Of a stretch of 64,000 nucleotides of DNA, positions 8,595 through 17,887 are shown in pieces (position 1 is the stretch's first letter; each line of letters starts with the position of its first letter). The notes beneath the pieces were generated by a model, which was not told the origin of the DNA, made no database searches, and saw nothing but the letters and a program-made list of their open reading frames with translations. Source of the stretch: Bradyrhizobium prioriisuperbiae (lineage in GTDB: Bacteria; Pseudomonadota; Alphaproteobacteria; Rhizobiales; Xanthobacteraceae); NCBI RefSeq assembly GCF_032397745.1, contig NZ_CP135921.1:8668501-8732500 (forward strand), given 5' to 3'. Position numbers and translations under genes: made by a program.

Positions 8595-9566
8595 ATGCTG
8601 TCATTCGTCGCCCAGAGAGTGGTGAAGGCCGTGATCGTGCTCCTCGCCATCGTGGTGCTGAATTTTTTCCTGATCCGCATGGCCCCCGGCGATCCGGCGG
8701 TGGTGATGGCCGGTGAGGCCGGCGCCGGCGACCAGATCTTCATTTCGCAACTGCGCGAGAAATTCGGCCTCGACCAGCCGCTGCCGGTGCAGCTCTTCAA
8801 GTACGTCCGGGGCATCGTCAGCCTCGATCTCGGCTTCTCGTTCCGCCAGCAGATGCCGGTCTCGAAACTGATCCTCGATCGCCTGCCCGCCACGCTGCTG
8901 CTTACCGGCACCGCCTTCGTGATTTCGCTGGCGCTGGGCATCCTGTTCGGCACCCTCGCCGCGCGCTTCGCCGGCACCTGGGCCGACAGCGCCATCACGG
9001 TGCTGGCGCTGATCTTTTATGCCACGCCGCTGTTCTGGGTGGCGCTGATGGCGATCCTGTTGTTCTCGGTGACGATGGATTGGCTGCCGAGCTTCGGCTA
9101 CGAAACGGTAGGCGCGAATTATACCGGCCTCGCCCATGTGCTGGATGTCGCCGCCCACCTGATCATGCCGGCCACGACCATCGGCCTGTTCTTCATGGCG
9201 ACGTACGCCCGCATGACCCGGGCCTCGATGCTCGAAGTCAAGCGGCTGGATTTCGTCAAGACCGCCCGCGCCAAGGGCTTGCGGGATTCCGTCATCCAGC
9301 GCCGCCATGTGCTGCGCAATGCGCTGCTGCCGGTGGTGACGCTCGCCGGCCTGCAGGCGGGCACGCTGGTGGGCGGCGCCGTGCTCACTGAGACCGTGTT
9401 CGCATGGCCGGGCATCGGCCGGCTGATGTACGAGTCGCTGCTGCAGCGTGATTACAACCTGCTGCTCGGCGTCTTCGTGGTGTGTTCGGCCATGGTGCTG
9501 GCCTTCAATCTGGTCACCGATCTGGTCTATCGCTCGGTCGATCCGCGCATCGAGTACGCCACATGA
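8595..9566 (+). CDS. ABC transporter permease, DppB type
   Basis: Inner-membrane permease of the oligopeptide/dipeptide/nickel importer class with about six membrane helices. The N-terminal FVAQRVVKAVIVLLAIVVL helix and the PGDPAVVMAGE loop are typical of DppB. The cytoplasmic coupling loop near the C-terminus contains TARAKGLRDSVI followed by RHVLRNALLPV, the EAA-type site that contacts the ATPase. A GTG at 8592 precedes the ATG at 8595. The ATG is preferred because AAGGGA lies 8 bp before it. It overlaps the next permease gene by 4 bp (ATGA), so the two are translationally coupled. Confidence 0.93.
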   Translation: MLSFVAQRVVKAVIVLLAIVVLNFFLIRMAPGDPAVVMAGEAGAGDQIFISQLREKFGLDQPLPVQLFKYVRGIVSLDLGFSFRQQMPVSKLILDRLPATLLLTGTAFVISLALGILFGTLAARFAGTWADSAITVLALIFYATPLFWVALMAILLFSVTMDWLPSFGYETVGANYTGLAHVLDVAAHLIMPATTIGLFFMATYARMTRASMLEVKRLDFVKTARAKGLRDSVIQRRHVLRNALLPVVTLAGLQAGTLVGGAVLTETVFAWPGIGRLMYESLLQRDYNLLLGVFVVCSAMVLAFNLVTDLVYRSVDPRIEYAT

Positions 9567-10402
9567 AACAGGTCTGGCGAACGATGTCGCGCAATCCCGG
9601 CGGGCTGATCGGCCTTGTGATCCTCGCGATCGCGATATTCATCGCGGTGTTCGGCCCGCTGCTGTTTCCGACCTCGCCCTGGCGCATGGTGCAGCGGCCA
9701 TTTCTGCCGCCGTTCGCGGTGGCAGGGCTTCCGCTCGGCACCGACGCGCTGGGACGCGACGTCATGGCGGGCGTGATCTATGGCGCCCGCGTCTCGCTGC
9801 TGGTCGGCCTGGTCTCGACTTTGGCGGCTCTGGCGATCGGCGTCCCGCTCGGCGCTGCCGCCGGCTATTTCGGCAACCGCATCGACGACGCCCTGATGCG
9901 ATTCACGGAATTCTTCCAGACCGTTCCAAGCTTTGCACTGGCCATTGTGCTGGTCGCCATCCTGCAGCCCTCGATGGTGTCGATCGTCATCGCCATCGCC
10001 ATCGTGAGCTGGCCGCCGGTGGCGCGCCTGGTCCGCGGCGAAGTGCTGTCGCTGCGCAGCCGCGAATACGTCCAGGCCGCAATCGTGACCGGACAGAGCA
10101 ACAGCTGGATCATCTGGCGCGAGATCATGCCCAATGCGCTGTCGCCGGTGATCGTGCTGGCCTCGCTGATGGTCGCGACCGCGATCCTGCTGGAATCGTC
10201 GCTGTCGTTTCTCGGCCTCGGCGATCCCAATCTGATGTCGTGGGGTTACATGGTCGGCGCCGGCCGCACCGTCATCCGCCAGGCCTGGTGGATTACGGTG
10301 TTTCCCGGCATCGCCATCCTGGTCTCGGTGCTGGCGCTGAACCTGATCGGCGAAGGCCTCAATGATGCGCTGAACCCGCGCCTCGCCAAGGAAGGGCGCT
10401 GA
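9563..10402 (+). CDS. ABC transporter permease, DppC type
   Basis: Second permease of the peptide-type importer, 279 residues. It has the DppC N-terminal hallmark, a single helix followed by the signature GTDALGRDVMAGVIYGARVSLLVG. The EAA-like loop reads RSREYVQAAIVTGQSNSWII. The frame is open upstream, but the ATG at 9563 overlapping the stop of the first permease is the natural start and gives a standard N-terminus (MKQVWRTMSRNPGG). The C-terminus ends in the usual DALNPRL segment. It is followed by the fused ATPase gene after only 2 bp. Confidence 0.93.
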   Translation: MKQVWRTMSRNPGGLIGLVILAIAIFIAVFGPLLFPTSPWRMVQRPFLPPFAVAGLPLGTDALGRDVMAGVIYGARVSLLVGLVSTLAALAIGVPLGAAAGYFGNRIDDALMRFTEFFQTVPSFALAIVLVAILQPSMVSIVIAIAIVSWPPVARLVRGEVLSLRSREYVQAAIVTGQSNSWIIWREIMPNALSPVIVLASLMVATAILLESSLSFLGLGDPNLMSWGYMVGAGRTVIRQAWWITVFPGIAILVSVLALNLIGEGLNDALNPRLAKEGR

Positions 10403-10404
10403 AG

Positions 10405-12024
10405 ATGGCGACCAACACCGTCGTGACCGTCAAGGACTTGAAACTGGCGCTGCCACCCGGCGGCGATCGCGCTTATGCCGTCGATGGCGTGTCGTTCGAT
10501 CTGACGGCGGGCAAAATCCTGTGCGTGGTCGGGGAATCCGGCTCGGGCAAGTCGATGTGCGCCCATGCGTTGATGGGATTGCTACCGAACAGCATCGTCG
10601 CCGAGGCCGGCGAGATCCGCTTCGACGGACACAACGTACTCGGCCTCGACGAGAGCGGCTGGCTGGCGCTACGCGGTTGCCGCATCGCCATGGTGTTTCA
10701 GGAGCCGATGACGGCGCTCAATCCCTTGATGCGGATCGGCGAGCAGATCGCCGAGATGTTCGAGGCCCACAATCTCCTGACGCCGCGGGAGCGAAAGCAA
10801 AGGGCTGTCGACCTGCTGCGCGAAGTGGGGCTGCCGGATCCGGAGCGCTCAGTGCGCGCCTTTCCGCATCAATTGTCCGGCGGCCAGCGCCAGCGCGCCA
10901 TGATCGCCATGGCGCTGGCACTCGAACCGGCCGTGCTGGTGGCCGACGAACCGACCACCGCGCTCGACGTCACGACCCAGGCGCAGATCCTCAAGCTGAT
11001 CCGCGACCTGCAGCGCCGCCGCCACATGGCCGTCATGTTTATCACCCATGATTTCGGCGTGGTCGCCGACATCGCCGATCGCATTGTGGTGCTCCAGCAC
11101 GGCAAGGTGGTCGAACAGGGATCCGCCGACGATGTGTTGCGGCGCCCGCAGCATGCCTATACCCGTGCGTTGCTTGCCGCGGTGCCGAGCCTGCAGCCGC
11201 CGGCGCGGGCTTCGCTGTCCGATCAGCACAAGGTGGTCGAGGTGATTGGCCTGGACAAAACCTATGTCAGCGGTGGCGGCTGGTTTCAGCCCAAACGCCA
11301 TGTGCAGGCCGCAAAGAATGTGAGCTTCGACATTCACAAGGGCGAGACCCTCGGCCTGGTCGGAGAATCCGGTTCCGGCAAGTCGTCGGTGGCCCGCCTC
11401 GTGGTGCGCCTGCTCGAAGCCGACCGCGGCTCAGTTCGACTCGGCGACATCGATCTGACGGCCATCGACGGCAGGGCGTTGCGCAACCAACGCCGCCGCA
11501 TCCAGATGGTGTTTCAGGACCCGTTTGCTTCGCTCAACCCACGCCGCAAGGTCGGCCACATCATCACCGACGGGCCGATCGCGCACGGGGTTGATCCGGA
11601 CGTCGCGCGGCGGCGCGCCCATGAGCTGCTCGGCCTGGTGGGCCTCAACGCCAGCGCGATGGAGCGTTTTCCGCATGAGTTTTCCGGCGGCCAGCGCCAG
11701 CGCATCGGGATCGCACGTGCACTGGCGCTCGAGCCGGAAATCCTGGTCGCCGACGAAGCGGTCTCCGCGCTCGACGTCTCGGTGCAGGCCCAGGTCCTCA
11801 ATCTCCTGGAGGATCTCAAGACACGGCTCGGTCTCTCGATGCTGTTCATCACCCACGACCTGCGGGTGGCGGCGCAGATCTGCGATCGGATCGCCGTGAT
11901 GCAGCGCGGCACGATCGTCGAGTTGAAGCCGGCGACCGCCCTGTTCGCGGTACCGGAGCATCCCTACACGCGGGAGCTGCTTGCAGCGGTGCCCGGCCAG
12001 ATATCGCCGTCGAGGGCTGCCTGA
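10405..12024 (+). CDS. ABC transporter ATP-binding protein with two fused nucleotide-binding domains (DppD-DppF type)
   Basis: A 539-residue fusion of two ATPase domains that are separate proteins in many peptide importers. The first Walker A is GESGSGKS at residues 43-50, with signature LSGGQRQR and Walker [13 protein letters not shown]. The second domain repeats [17 protein letters not shown] and [12 protein letters not shown]. Domain two's D-loop reads ADEAVSALD, as is common in oligopeptide/glutathione-type fusions such as GsiA. The oligopeptide C-terminal extension is present after each domain. It energises the two permeases immediately upstream. Confidence 0.94.
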   Translation: MATNTVVTVKDLKLALPPGGDRAYAVDGVSFDLTAGKILCVVGESGSGKSMCAHALMGLLPNSIVAEAGEIRFDGHNVLGLDESGWLALRGCRIAMVFQEPMTALNPLMRIGEQIAEMFEAHNLLTPRERKQRAVDLLREVGLPDPERSVRAFPHQLSGGQRQRAMIAMALALEPAVLVADEPTTALDVTTQAQILKLIRDLQRRRHMAVMFITHDFGVVADIADRIVVLQHGKVVEQGSADDVLRRPQHAYTRALLAAVPSLQPPARASLSDQHKVVEVIGLDKTYVSGGGWFQPKRHVQAAKNVSFDIHKGETLGLVGESGSGKSSVARLVVRLLEADRGSVRLGDIDLTAIDGRALRNQRRRIQMVFQDPFASLNPRRKVGHIITDGPIAHGVDPDVARRRAHELLGLVGLNASAMERFPHEFSGGQRQRIGIARALALEPEILVADEAVSALDVSVQAQVLNLLEDLKTRLGLSMLFITHDLRVAAQICDRIAVMQRGTIVELKPATALFAVPEHPYTRELLAAVPGQISPSRAA

Positions 12025-12027
12025 ACC

Positions 12028-12963
12028 ATGCGCTGTGTCTTCCTTAGCAAAAGTCTCGATCTGCGGGACTATCTCGGCACGGAAATCCCGCACCTCGCTG
12101 ACCGCATCGAGCTCGTGGACCATCGCGACGACGGCACGGACGCGGACATTCAGATGGCGATCGCCTGGAAGCCGCCAGACGACGCGTTCGCGCGCTATCC
12201 CAACCTACAGGCGGTCTGCTCGATCGGCGCGGGCGTCGACAACATCCTCGCCTGCCCGAGCCTGCGACCCGATATCGATGTGGTGCGCGTGGTCGATCCG
12301 GCGCAAGCGCAGATGATGTCGGGCTTCGTGATCTGGCATGTGATCTGGCATCAGCGGCGCTTCGCCACCTATCTGGCGCAGCAGCGCGATCAGATCTGGC
12401 GGCGCCTGCGGCAGCGTGCCGTGCAGGAGGTGCCGGTCGCACTGCTGGGGTATGGGGAAATCGGCCAGCGGGTCGCCGCCGACCTCGCCATGCTGGGCTT
12501 TCCGGTGATGGCCTGGAGCCGCACCGAAAAGCCGATGCCTGCCGGCATCATCGGCTATCATGGCCACGACGGACTTGCTGATATGCTTGCGCGCACCGAG
12601 GTGCTGGTCAACCTGCTGCCGCTGACACCGCAGACCCGGGGTCTTCTGAACCGTGAGACCTTCGGCCGCATGCGCCGCGGCGGCTATCTGATCCAGGTTG
12701 GCCGCGGTGAACACCTGGTCGACGCCGATCTGCTCGCGGCTCTTGAGAGCGAACAACTGGCCGGCGCGGCCCTCGATGTGTTCGTCCCCGAGCCCTTGCA
12801 GCCGAACCATCCGTTCTGGCGGCATCCGAAGATCATCGTTACGCCACATGATGCGTGCGACGTCAGTCTCACGGCGGTCAGCGCGACCCTGCGTGCCACG
12901 GCGGATGCCGTCGAGGCCGGCCGGCGCCCGCCACACGCCGTCGATCGTGCGCAGGGCTATTGA
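12028..12963 (+). CDS. GhrA-like glyoxylate/hydroxypyruvate reductase
   Basis: A 311-residue D-2-hydroxyacid dehydrogenase of the GhrA group. The NAD(P)-binding Rossmann motif is LLGYGEIGQRVAADLAMLGF with Arg-containing WSRTEKP after strand two, which favours NADPH. The catalytic region contains VGRGEHLVD, and the acid/base histidine is in VTPHDAC. The LLPLTPQTRGLLN stretch is a family hallmark. It would reduce a short 2-oxo acid such as glyoxylate. It begins 4 bp after the ATPase stop, so it belongs to the transport operon and presumably handles a 2-oxo product of the imported compound. Confidence 0.88.
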   Translation: MRCVFLSKSLDLRDYLGTEIPHLADRIELVDHRDDGTDADIQMAIAWKPPDDAFARYPNLQAVCSIGAGVDNILACPSLRPDIDVVRVVDPAQAQMMSGFVIWHVIWHQRRFATYLAQQRDQIWRRLRQRAVQEVPVALLGYGEIGQRVAADLAMLGFPVMAWSRTEKPMPAGIIGYHGHDGLADMLARTEVLVNLLPLTPQTRGLLNRETFGRMRRGGYLIQVGRGEHLVDADLLAALESEQLAGAALDVFVPEPLQPNHPFWRHPKIIVTPHDACDVSLTAVSATLRATADAVEAGRRPPHAVDRAQGY

Positions 12964-13109
12964 ACGATTCATGCAGAATTCGCCGGATCGATTGTGAATG
13001 CATACCCCCTGCGTGTCTGCGAGCAGGTTCCTGAGTTGAACACTTGCCCTCGGCGGCATACCTTCGCCGGACCGTCGCCCGCTCTTCAATGACTGCAAAG
13101 GACATCACC

Positions 13110-14480
13110 ATGGATACCCAGCCCAATTCACCTGCCGCGCGCGACCGGAAGTATCATCTTCACTCCTATACCGACGCCCGCCGTCACCAGGAGGTCGGCC
13201 CGCTGATCATCGAGAAGGGCCAGGGGATCTATGTCGAGGACGACAGCGGCAAGCGTTATATCGAGGCCATGGCTGGCTTGTGGAGCGTCGGCGTCGGCTT
13301 CTCGGAGCCGCGGTTGATCGAGGCCGCGACGCGACAGATGTCCAAGCTGCCCTACTATCACAACTTCGGACACAAGGGGCATTCGCCGCTGGTCGACCTG
13401 GCGGAAAAGCTTGTGACCATGGCGCCGGTGCCGATGAGCAAGGCGTTCTTCACCAACTCCGGATCCGAGGCCAACGACACGGCCATGAAGATGATCTGGT
13501 ATCGCTCCAACGCCTTGGCGCAGCCGCAACGCAAGAAGCTGATCAGCCGTCTGCGCGGTTATCACGGCGTCACCATCGCATCCGCGAGCCTGACCGGGCT
13601 GCCGAACAATCATCTATCGTTCGACCTGCCGATCGCCAACGTGCTGCACACCTCCTCGCCGCATTACTGGCGCGAGGCGCAGCCTGGCGAGAGCGAGCAG
13701 GATTTCTCCTCGCGGCTGGCGGACGATCTCGAGAAGCTGATCCTCGCCGAAGGGCCGGAGACGATCGCCGCCTTCTTCGGCGAGCCGGTGATGGGCGCCG
13801 GCGGCGTCGTGGTGCCGCCCGCCGGCTACTGGCAGAAGATCCAGGCCGTGCTCGCCAAATACGACATCCTGCTGGTGGCCGATGAAGTAATCTGCGGCTT
13901 TGGCCGCACCGGCAACATGTTCGGCAGCGAAACCTACGCCATCAAGCCCGACATCATGGTGATGTCGAAGCAGATCTCGTCGTCCTATCTGCCGATCTCC
14001 GCACTGCTCATCAACGACAAGGTGTTCGAGCCGCTCGCCGACGAGAGCAACCGGATCGGCACCTTCGGCCATGGCTTCACCGGCGGCGGACACCCGGTCG
14101 CGGCCGCCGTCGCGCTCGAGAACATCAAGATCATCGAGGAGCGCGGCCTCGTTGCCAATGCCCGCGAGGTCGGGGCCCACATGATGAAGGGCCTGCGCGA
14201 ACTGGGCGCGCACGAGCTGGTCGGCGAGGTTCGCGGCGTCGGCCTGATCGGCGCGATCGAACTTGTCGCTGACAAGCCCGGCAAGTCGCCATTGGGCAAG
14301 GCCGGCGCGCTCGGCGGCATCGTCAACAAGCATCTGCAGCAGAACGGCGTGATCACCCGCAACATGGGCGATGCGCTGGCATTCTGCCCGCCGCTGATCA
14401 TCACCAAGGCCGAGGTCGATACCCTGCTGGCCGCGGTGAAGCAGTCGCTCGATGCAACGCTGAAGGAAGTCAAAGACTGA
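13110..14480 (+). CDS. Class III PLP-dependent aminotransferase (SpuC/omega-aminotransferase-like)
   Basis: A 456-residue fold-type I aminotransferase of the class III group that includes putrescine-pyruvate and beta-alanine-pyruvate transaminases. Visible features are FFTNSGSEAND (phosphate cup, residues 113-123), RLRGYHGVTIASASLTG, ADEV (D258, pyridine nitrogen) and the PLP lysine K287 in VMSKQIS. The ATG at 13110 was chosen over in-frame starts at 13044 and 13089 because AAGGA lies 9 bp before it. Together with the upstream acetylpolyamine-type deacetylase, it fits transamination of a freed primary amine. A strong terminator follows. Confidence 0.92.
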   Translation: MDTQPNSPAARDRKYHLHSYTDARRHQEVGPLIIEKGQGIYVEDDSGKRYIEAMAGLWSVGVGFSEPRLIEAATRQMSKLPYYHNFGHKGHSPLVDLAEKLVTMAPVPMSKAFFTNSGSEANDTAMKMIWYRSNALAQPQRKKLISRLRGYHGVTIASASLTGLPNNHLSFDLPIANVLHTSSPHYWREAQPGESEQDFSSRLADDLEKLILAEGPETIAAFFGEPVMGAGGVVVPPAGYWQKIQAVLAKYDILLVADEVICGFGRTGNMFGSETYAIKPDIMVMSKQISSSYLPISALLINDKVFEPLADESNRIGTFGHGFTGGGHPVAAAVALENIKIIEERGLVANAREVGAHMMKGLRELGAHELVGEVRGVGLIGAIELVADKPGKSPLGKAGALGGIVNKHLQQNGVITRNMGDALAFCPPLIITKAEVDTLLAAVKQSLDATLKEVKD

Positions 14481-14505
14481 TCCTCTCGTAGGGATCGAGA
14501 GCCAC

Positions 14506-14544
14506 AGCCCGGGCACCGGCCACAGCCGGCGCCCGGGCTTTTTA
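14506..14544 (+). terminator. Rho-independent terminator after the aminotransferase gene
   Basis: A 15-bp stem, AGCCCGGGCACCGGC pairing with GCCGGCGCCCGGGCT with one mismatch, followed directly by a T-run. It closes the operon that starts at the class II aldolase and insulates the LysR gene downstream. Confidence 0.85.
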
Positions 14545-14620
14545 TTGATGAACAAAATTGCACGCGGGATGCATTGGTTGTTAGACTGAGTGAGCAATTC
14601 ACGAGGTCTTCTCACTTCGG

Positions 14621-15550
14621 ATGAAATCTGCTCACCCATATCCGGTCGTTGCGCTGCGATCGATCCCGCCGCTGGCGGCGCTGCAAGCCTTCGAGCGCGC
14701 CGCGACACAACTGTCGTTCCGCCGCGCGGCGCGCGACCTGGCGCTCAGTCCGTCGGCAATCAGCCATCAGATCCGCGGGCTGGAAGCGCAGTTCGGCGTC
14801 AAGCTGTTTGTGCGCGGCGCGCGATCGGTGCGCCTGACCGCTGAAGGCGAGCGTTACCTGGAGCAGGTCTCGGCTGCTCTCACCGCGCTGGACGGCGCGG
14901 GACGCGAGTTGATGACCCGGCGGCGCGCCGATCGCCACGAATTGTGGGTCAGCTCACTGCCGTTTTTCACCAGCACCGTTCTGCTGCCGGCGCTGCCCGA
15001 CTTCCATCGGCGCCATCCGGACCTGACGCTGCGTATCGAAGCCACGCATCAATATGCCGACTTCAACAGCTCCGGCGTCGATGTCGCCATCCGCTATGGC
15101 CGCGAGCAAGCCACCGGCCTGAAATTCGAACCGCTGGTCGAGGTCAACGCCCTACCCGTCTGCGCGCCGTCGGTGATCAAGGCAGGCCTGCGCACACCAG
15201 CTGATCTCTCCCGCCACGTTCTGATCCATCTGATCTCGCAGCCGCAGTCATGGCCACGCTGGCTCGGCGAGATGGGGCTTGCCGATTTGCAGCCGCGCGG
15301 ACATCTGTGGCTCGATACCGTACCTGCAGCGCTGGAAGCCGCCGAGCATGGCCTCGGCGTGACGCTGGCGATGGCGCCTCTGATCCGGCGCCGCCCGGGC
15401 TTCGGCAGCAAGCTGATCGCCCCCTTCAAGGTCCAGGCCGGCTTTCGCGAAAAGCTTTATCTGGTGTCGCGCCCGGAACAGGCGCGCGACCGGCGCATCA
15501 GCGCGCTGCGGCGCTGGATCGTCGATGCCGTGCGGGCCGGCGGCCAGTGA
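14621..15550 (+). CDS. LysR-family transcriptional regulator, GcvA-like
   Basis: A 309-residue LysR-type regulator. The N-terminal winged helix covers residues 15-75 and includes LQAFERAATQLSFRRAARDL and the recognition stretch SAISHQIRGLEAQFG. The C-terminal effector domain (about 100-300) has the GcvA-type pattern, with DFNSSGVDVAIRYGR. GcvA-like regulators often control amino acid or amine metabolism. The nearest candidates for control are the TRAP binding protein downstream and the operon upstream, but no divergent target exists, so the regulon is unclear. Confidence 0.9.
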   Translation: MKSAHPYPVVALRSIPPLAALQAFERAATQLSFRRAARDLALSPSAISHQIRGLEAQFGVKLFVRGARSVRLTAEGERYLEQVSAALTALDGAGRELMTRRRADRHELWVSSLPFFTSTVLLPALPDFHRRHPDLTLRIEATHQYADFNSSGVDVAIRYGREQATGLKFEPLVEVNALPVCAPSVIKAGLRTPADLSRHVLIHLISQPQSWPRWLGEMGLADLQPRGHLWLDTVPAALEAAEHGLGVTLAMAPLIRRRPGFGSKLIAPFKVQAGFREKLYLVSRPEQARDRRISALRRWIVDAVRAGGQ

Positions 15551-15866
15551 TCCCATTGACGGTTTCCTGATGCTTTCCTGCCGATCTCTTCGCAACTGCG
15601 TTATCGGCCTGCGCTGAAGGCACGCACTTGATTCCCCCACACCGAGCGTCCATCCTGCCGATGGGCCGGGATTTTGCTTTTCGACTTTGTTTTTCGACTC
15701 CGCCCAAATTCCTGTTTTTCTTTGGGCTATTATTCGGGTTCTCGCTTTCGAAGTCGGAGGTCCCAGGCACCAAGCGCAACGTCGGCCATCGGCGATTCCA
15801 AGACAAAACGGCAGTTAGATCGTTCTCCTCGTCGATGCGTCGGCATAAACACGGAGGAGGAAGCTC
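15551..15866. other. Intergenic region, 316 bp
   Basis: No convincing gene. The region is unusually T-rich around 15670-15745 and holds a stem-loop, GCCCAAA (15702-15708) with TTTGGGC (15721-15727), that may end LysR transcription. A strong ribosome-binding site, GGAGGAGGA, stands just before the TRAP binding-protein start. Confidence 0.5.
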
Positions 15867-16955
15867 GTGAAACGTCGTGAATTCCTGACAGCAACCGGCG
15901 CCGGCCTGGCCGCCAGCACGGTCGCCGCGCCCGCCATTGCCCAATCGATGCCCGAGATCAAATGGCGGCTGACGGCCAGTTGGCCAAAGTCGCTGGATAC
16001 GCTCTATGGCGGCTGCGAATTCTTCTGCAAGCGCGTCGCCGAGATGACCGACAACCGCTTCCAGATCCAGCCGTTCGCCGCCGGTGAAATCGTCCCCGGC
16101 CTGCAGGTGCTCGACGCGGTGCAGAACGGCACGGTCGAGATGGGCAATACGGCGCTGTATTATTACTGGGGCAAGAATCCGGCGTTCACGTTCGGCACAT
16201 CGTTGCCGTTCGGACTGAACACGCGGCAGCATCTGTCGTGGATGCTGTTCGATGGCGGTATGGCGATGCTCAACGACCTGCTCGGCGAGTACAACTGCCA
16301 CGGCATTCCGACTGGCAGCACTGGCGCCCAGATGGGCGGCTGGTTCCGCAAGGAAATCAAGTCCATGGAGGATTTCAAAGGCCTCAAATTTCGGATCGGC
16401 GGTTTCGCCGGGACGATCATCGCCAAGGTCGGCGGCGTGCCGCAGCAGATCGCGGGCGGCGACATCTATCCGGCGCTGGAGAAAGGCACCATCGACGCGG
16501 CGGAATGGGTCGGCCCCTATGACGACGAGAAGCTCGGTTTCGCCAAGGTCGCGAAATACTACTATTATCCGGGCTGGTGGGAAGGCACCGGCCAGGGCCA
16601 CAACATCGTCAACATCCCGAAGTGGAACGCGTTGCCGAAGCACTATCAGGCGATCCTCACCTCCGCATCGCATGACACATTCACCTGGGTTACCGGGAAG
16701 TACGATTACGTCAATCCACCGGCCTTGAAACGATTGCTCGCATCCGGCGCAGTCCTGCGCCCGTTCCCACAGGAGGTGCTGGAGACCTGCTACAAGGCCG
16801 CAAACGAAATCTATGCGGACCTTTCGCAGACCAACAAGCATTTCGGCAAACTGCACGCCAGCCTCGCCAATTACCGCGGCGACTCGCTGATGTGGATGCA
16901 GGTGGCCGAATTGAGCTTCGACAGCTTCATGATGCGGATGCGCACAAGGGTCTGA
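15867..16955 (+). CDS. Orphan TRAP transporter substrate-binding protein (DctP family, Tat-type signal)
   Basis: A 362-residue DctP-type binding protein, related to the TRAP mannitol/chloroaromatic subgroup. The N-terminus has a twin-arginine motif, R3-R4-E-F-L, followed by a weakly hydrophobic stretch and cleavage at AIAQS, so export through Tat is likely. The mature chain has the core TRAP pattern (the tryptophan-rich start after cleavage, and the GLKFRIGG-type ligand arginine region near residue 173). The start is GTG at 15867, behind GGAGGAGGA. No DctQ or DctM membrane genes occur in the window, so it must use a distant permease or act alone. Confidence 0.9.
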   Translation: MKRREFLTATGAGLAASTVAAPAIAQSMPEIKWRLTASWPKSLDTLYGGCEFFCKRVAEMTDNRFQIQPFAAGEIVPGLQVLDAVQNGTVEMGNTALYYYWGKNPAFTFGTSLPFGLNTRQHLSWMLFDGGMAMLNDLLGEYNCHGIPTGSTGAQMGGWFRKEIKSMEDFKGLKFRIGGFAGTIIAKVGGVPQQIAGGDIYPALEKGTIDAAEWVGPYDDEKLGFAKVAKYYYYPGWWEGTGQGHNIVNIPKWNALPKHYQAILTSASHDTFTWVTGKYDYVNPPALKRLLASGAVLRPFPQEVLETCYKAANEIYADLSQTNKHFGKLHASLANYRGDSLMWMQVAELSFDSFMMRMRTRV

Positions 16956-16981
16956 GGTCAGAGCCCGGTCAACGACAAAGA

Positions 16982-17007
16982 AAGCCCCGGACAGTTTTCC
17001 GGGGCTT
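16982..17007. terminator. Bidirectional terminator between convergent genes
   Basis: A perfect 10-bp inverted repeat, AAGCCCCGGA with TCCGGGGCTT, with a 6-nt loop. It lies between the TRAP binding-protein gene and the DeoR-type regulator gene, which converge here, and can serve both strands. Confidence 0.75.
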
Positions 17008-17028
17008 ATTCGAGCGATGCGCAAACCG

Positions 17029-17823
17029 CTATTTGGCAGCGATGCCGAGCGGAAACGATTTGAACTGCTTACGCACGTCGGTGCCGACCGGGCCACCGAC
17101 GACGATGCCAGCGAACACGCCGAGATCGGCGAAAAACGCCGGCTTCAAGCTACCGAGCTTGCTTTCATCGACCACCAGCACGCTCTCCATGGCGCTAGCG
17201 ATCGCCGCCTGCTTCACCGCAACTTCGTGAAAATTGGAGCAGCTCGCGCCGCGCGCTGGATGAACCCCGCCGGCGGAAATAAAGGCCTTGTTGATTCCAA
17301 TCCGGCGCAGATAGGTCAGCGCCTCGTCGGACGAAAACGACTGCGACGAGGTGTGATACAGCCCGCCCAGCAGCATCACCTGGGTGTTCGGCCGCTGGGT
17401 GACCCGCTCGGCCACGTTCATGGAGAAGCAGATCACCGACAGCGACAGATCGCGTGGCAGGCACTCGGCAAGCGACTGCATGGTAGAGCCGCAATCGATG
17501 AACAGGGTGTCGCCGTCGCGCACGGTTTCCACCGCGCGCCGGCACGCTAGGAGCTTGTGCTGAGCGTGCTGGTCGATCTCCTGCTCGATGGCGTATTTTC
17601 CAACCGTGGGAAACGCCGCATCCACCACATAGCCGCCGAGGCAGGCGAGCGGGGCATCGGACGATGCGAGATCGCGGCGGATGGTCATTTCCGATACGTT
17701 GAGAAGTTGCGCCGCGGTCCTGAGATGAAGCCGGCCGCTCGCGTCGACGGCATGCCGCAACCGCTGCAGGCGTAAAGCCCGGGCGTCCCCTGTCGGAGCC
17801 GTCTCATTCGATCCCACAGCCAT
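17029..17823 (-). CDS. DeoR/GlpR-family transcriptional repressor
   Basis: A 264-residue DeoR-family regulator. The N-terminal winged helix (about 18-70) contains the family signature LLNVSEMTIRRDL. The C-terminal sugar-phosphate-sensing domain shows FIDCGSTMQSLAE and the LLGGLYHTSSQSF stretch; VLVVDESKLG near the end is also typical. It is transcribed away from deoC, so it very likely represses the (deoxy)ribose locus and itself and is relieved by a phosphorylated pentose. The ATG at 17823 lacks a strong ribosome-binding site. A DeoR-like operator lies 66 bp upstream. Confidence 0.9.
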   Translation of the reverse strand: MAVGSNETAPTGDARALRLQRLRHAVDASGRLHLRTAAQLLNVSEMTIRRDLASSDAPLACLGGYVVDAAFPTVGKYAIEQEIDQHAQHKLLACRRAVETVRDGDTLFIDCGSTMQSLAECLPRDLSLSVICFSMNVAERVTQRPNTQVMLLGGLYHTSSQSFSSDEALTYLRRIGINKAFISAGGVHPARGASCSNFHEVAVKQAAIASAMESVLVVDESKLGSLKPAFFADLGVFAGIVVGGPVGTDVRKQFKSFPLGIAAK

Positions 17824-17887
17824 TTTTACGTTCGCTCTGCTGACCTGTTGACAGCAATCTCACATGATGTGAGTATCGAAACACATT

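Noticed and set aside
7001..8998. Long minus-strand open frame of about 665 codons
   Set aside because: It is antisense to the binding-protein and permease genes, has no family features, and arises from the high GC content of the third codon positions.
15498..17096. Long minus-strand open frame of about 530 codons
   Set aside because: Antisense to the TRAP binding-protein gene, which has a Tat signal, ribosome-binding site and clear family motifs.
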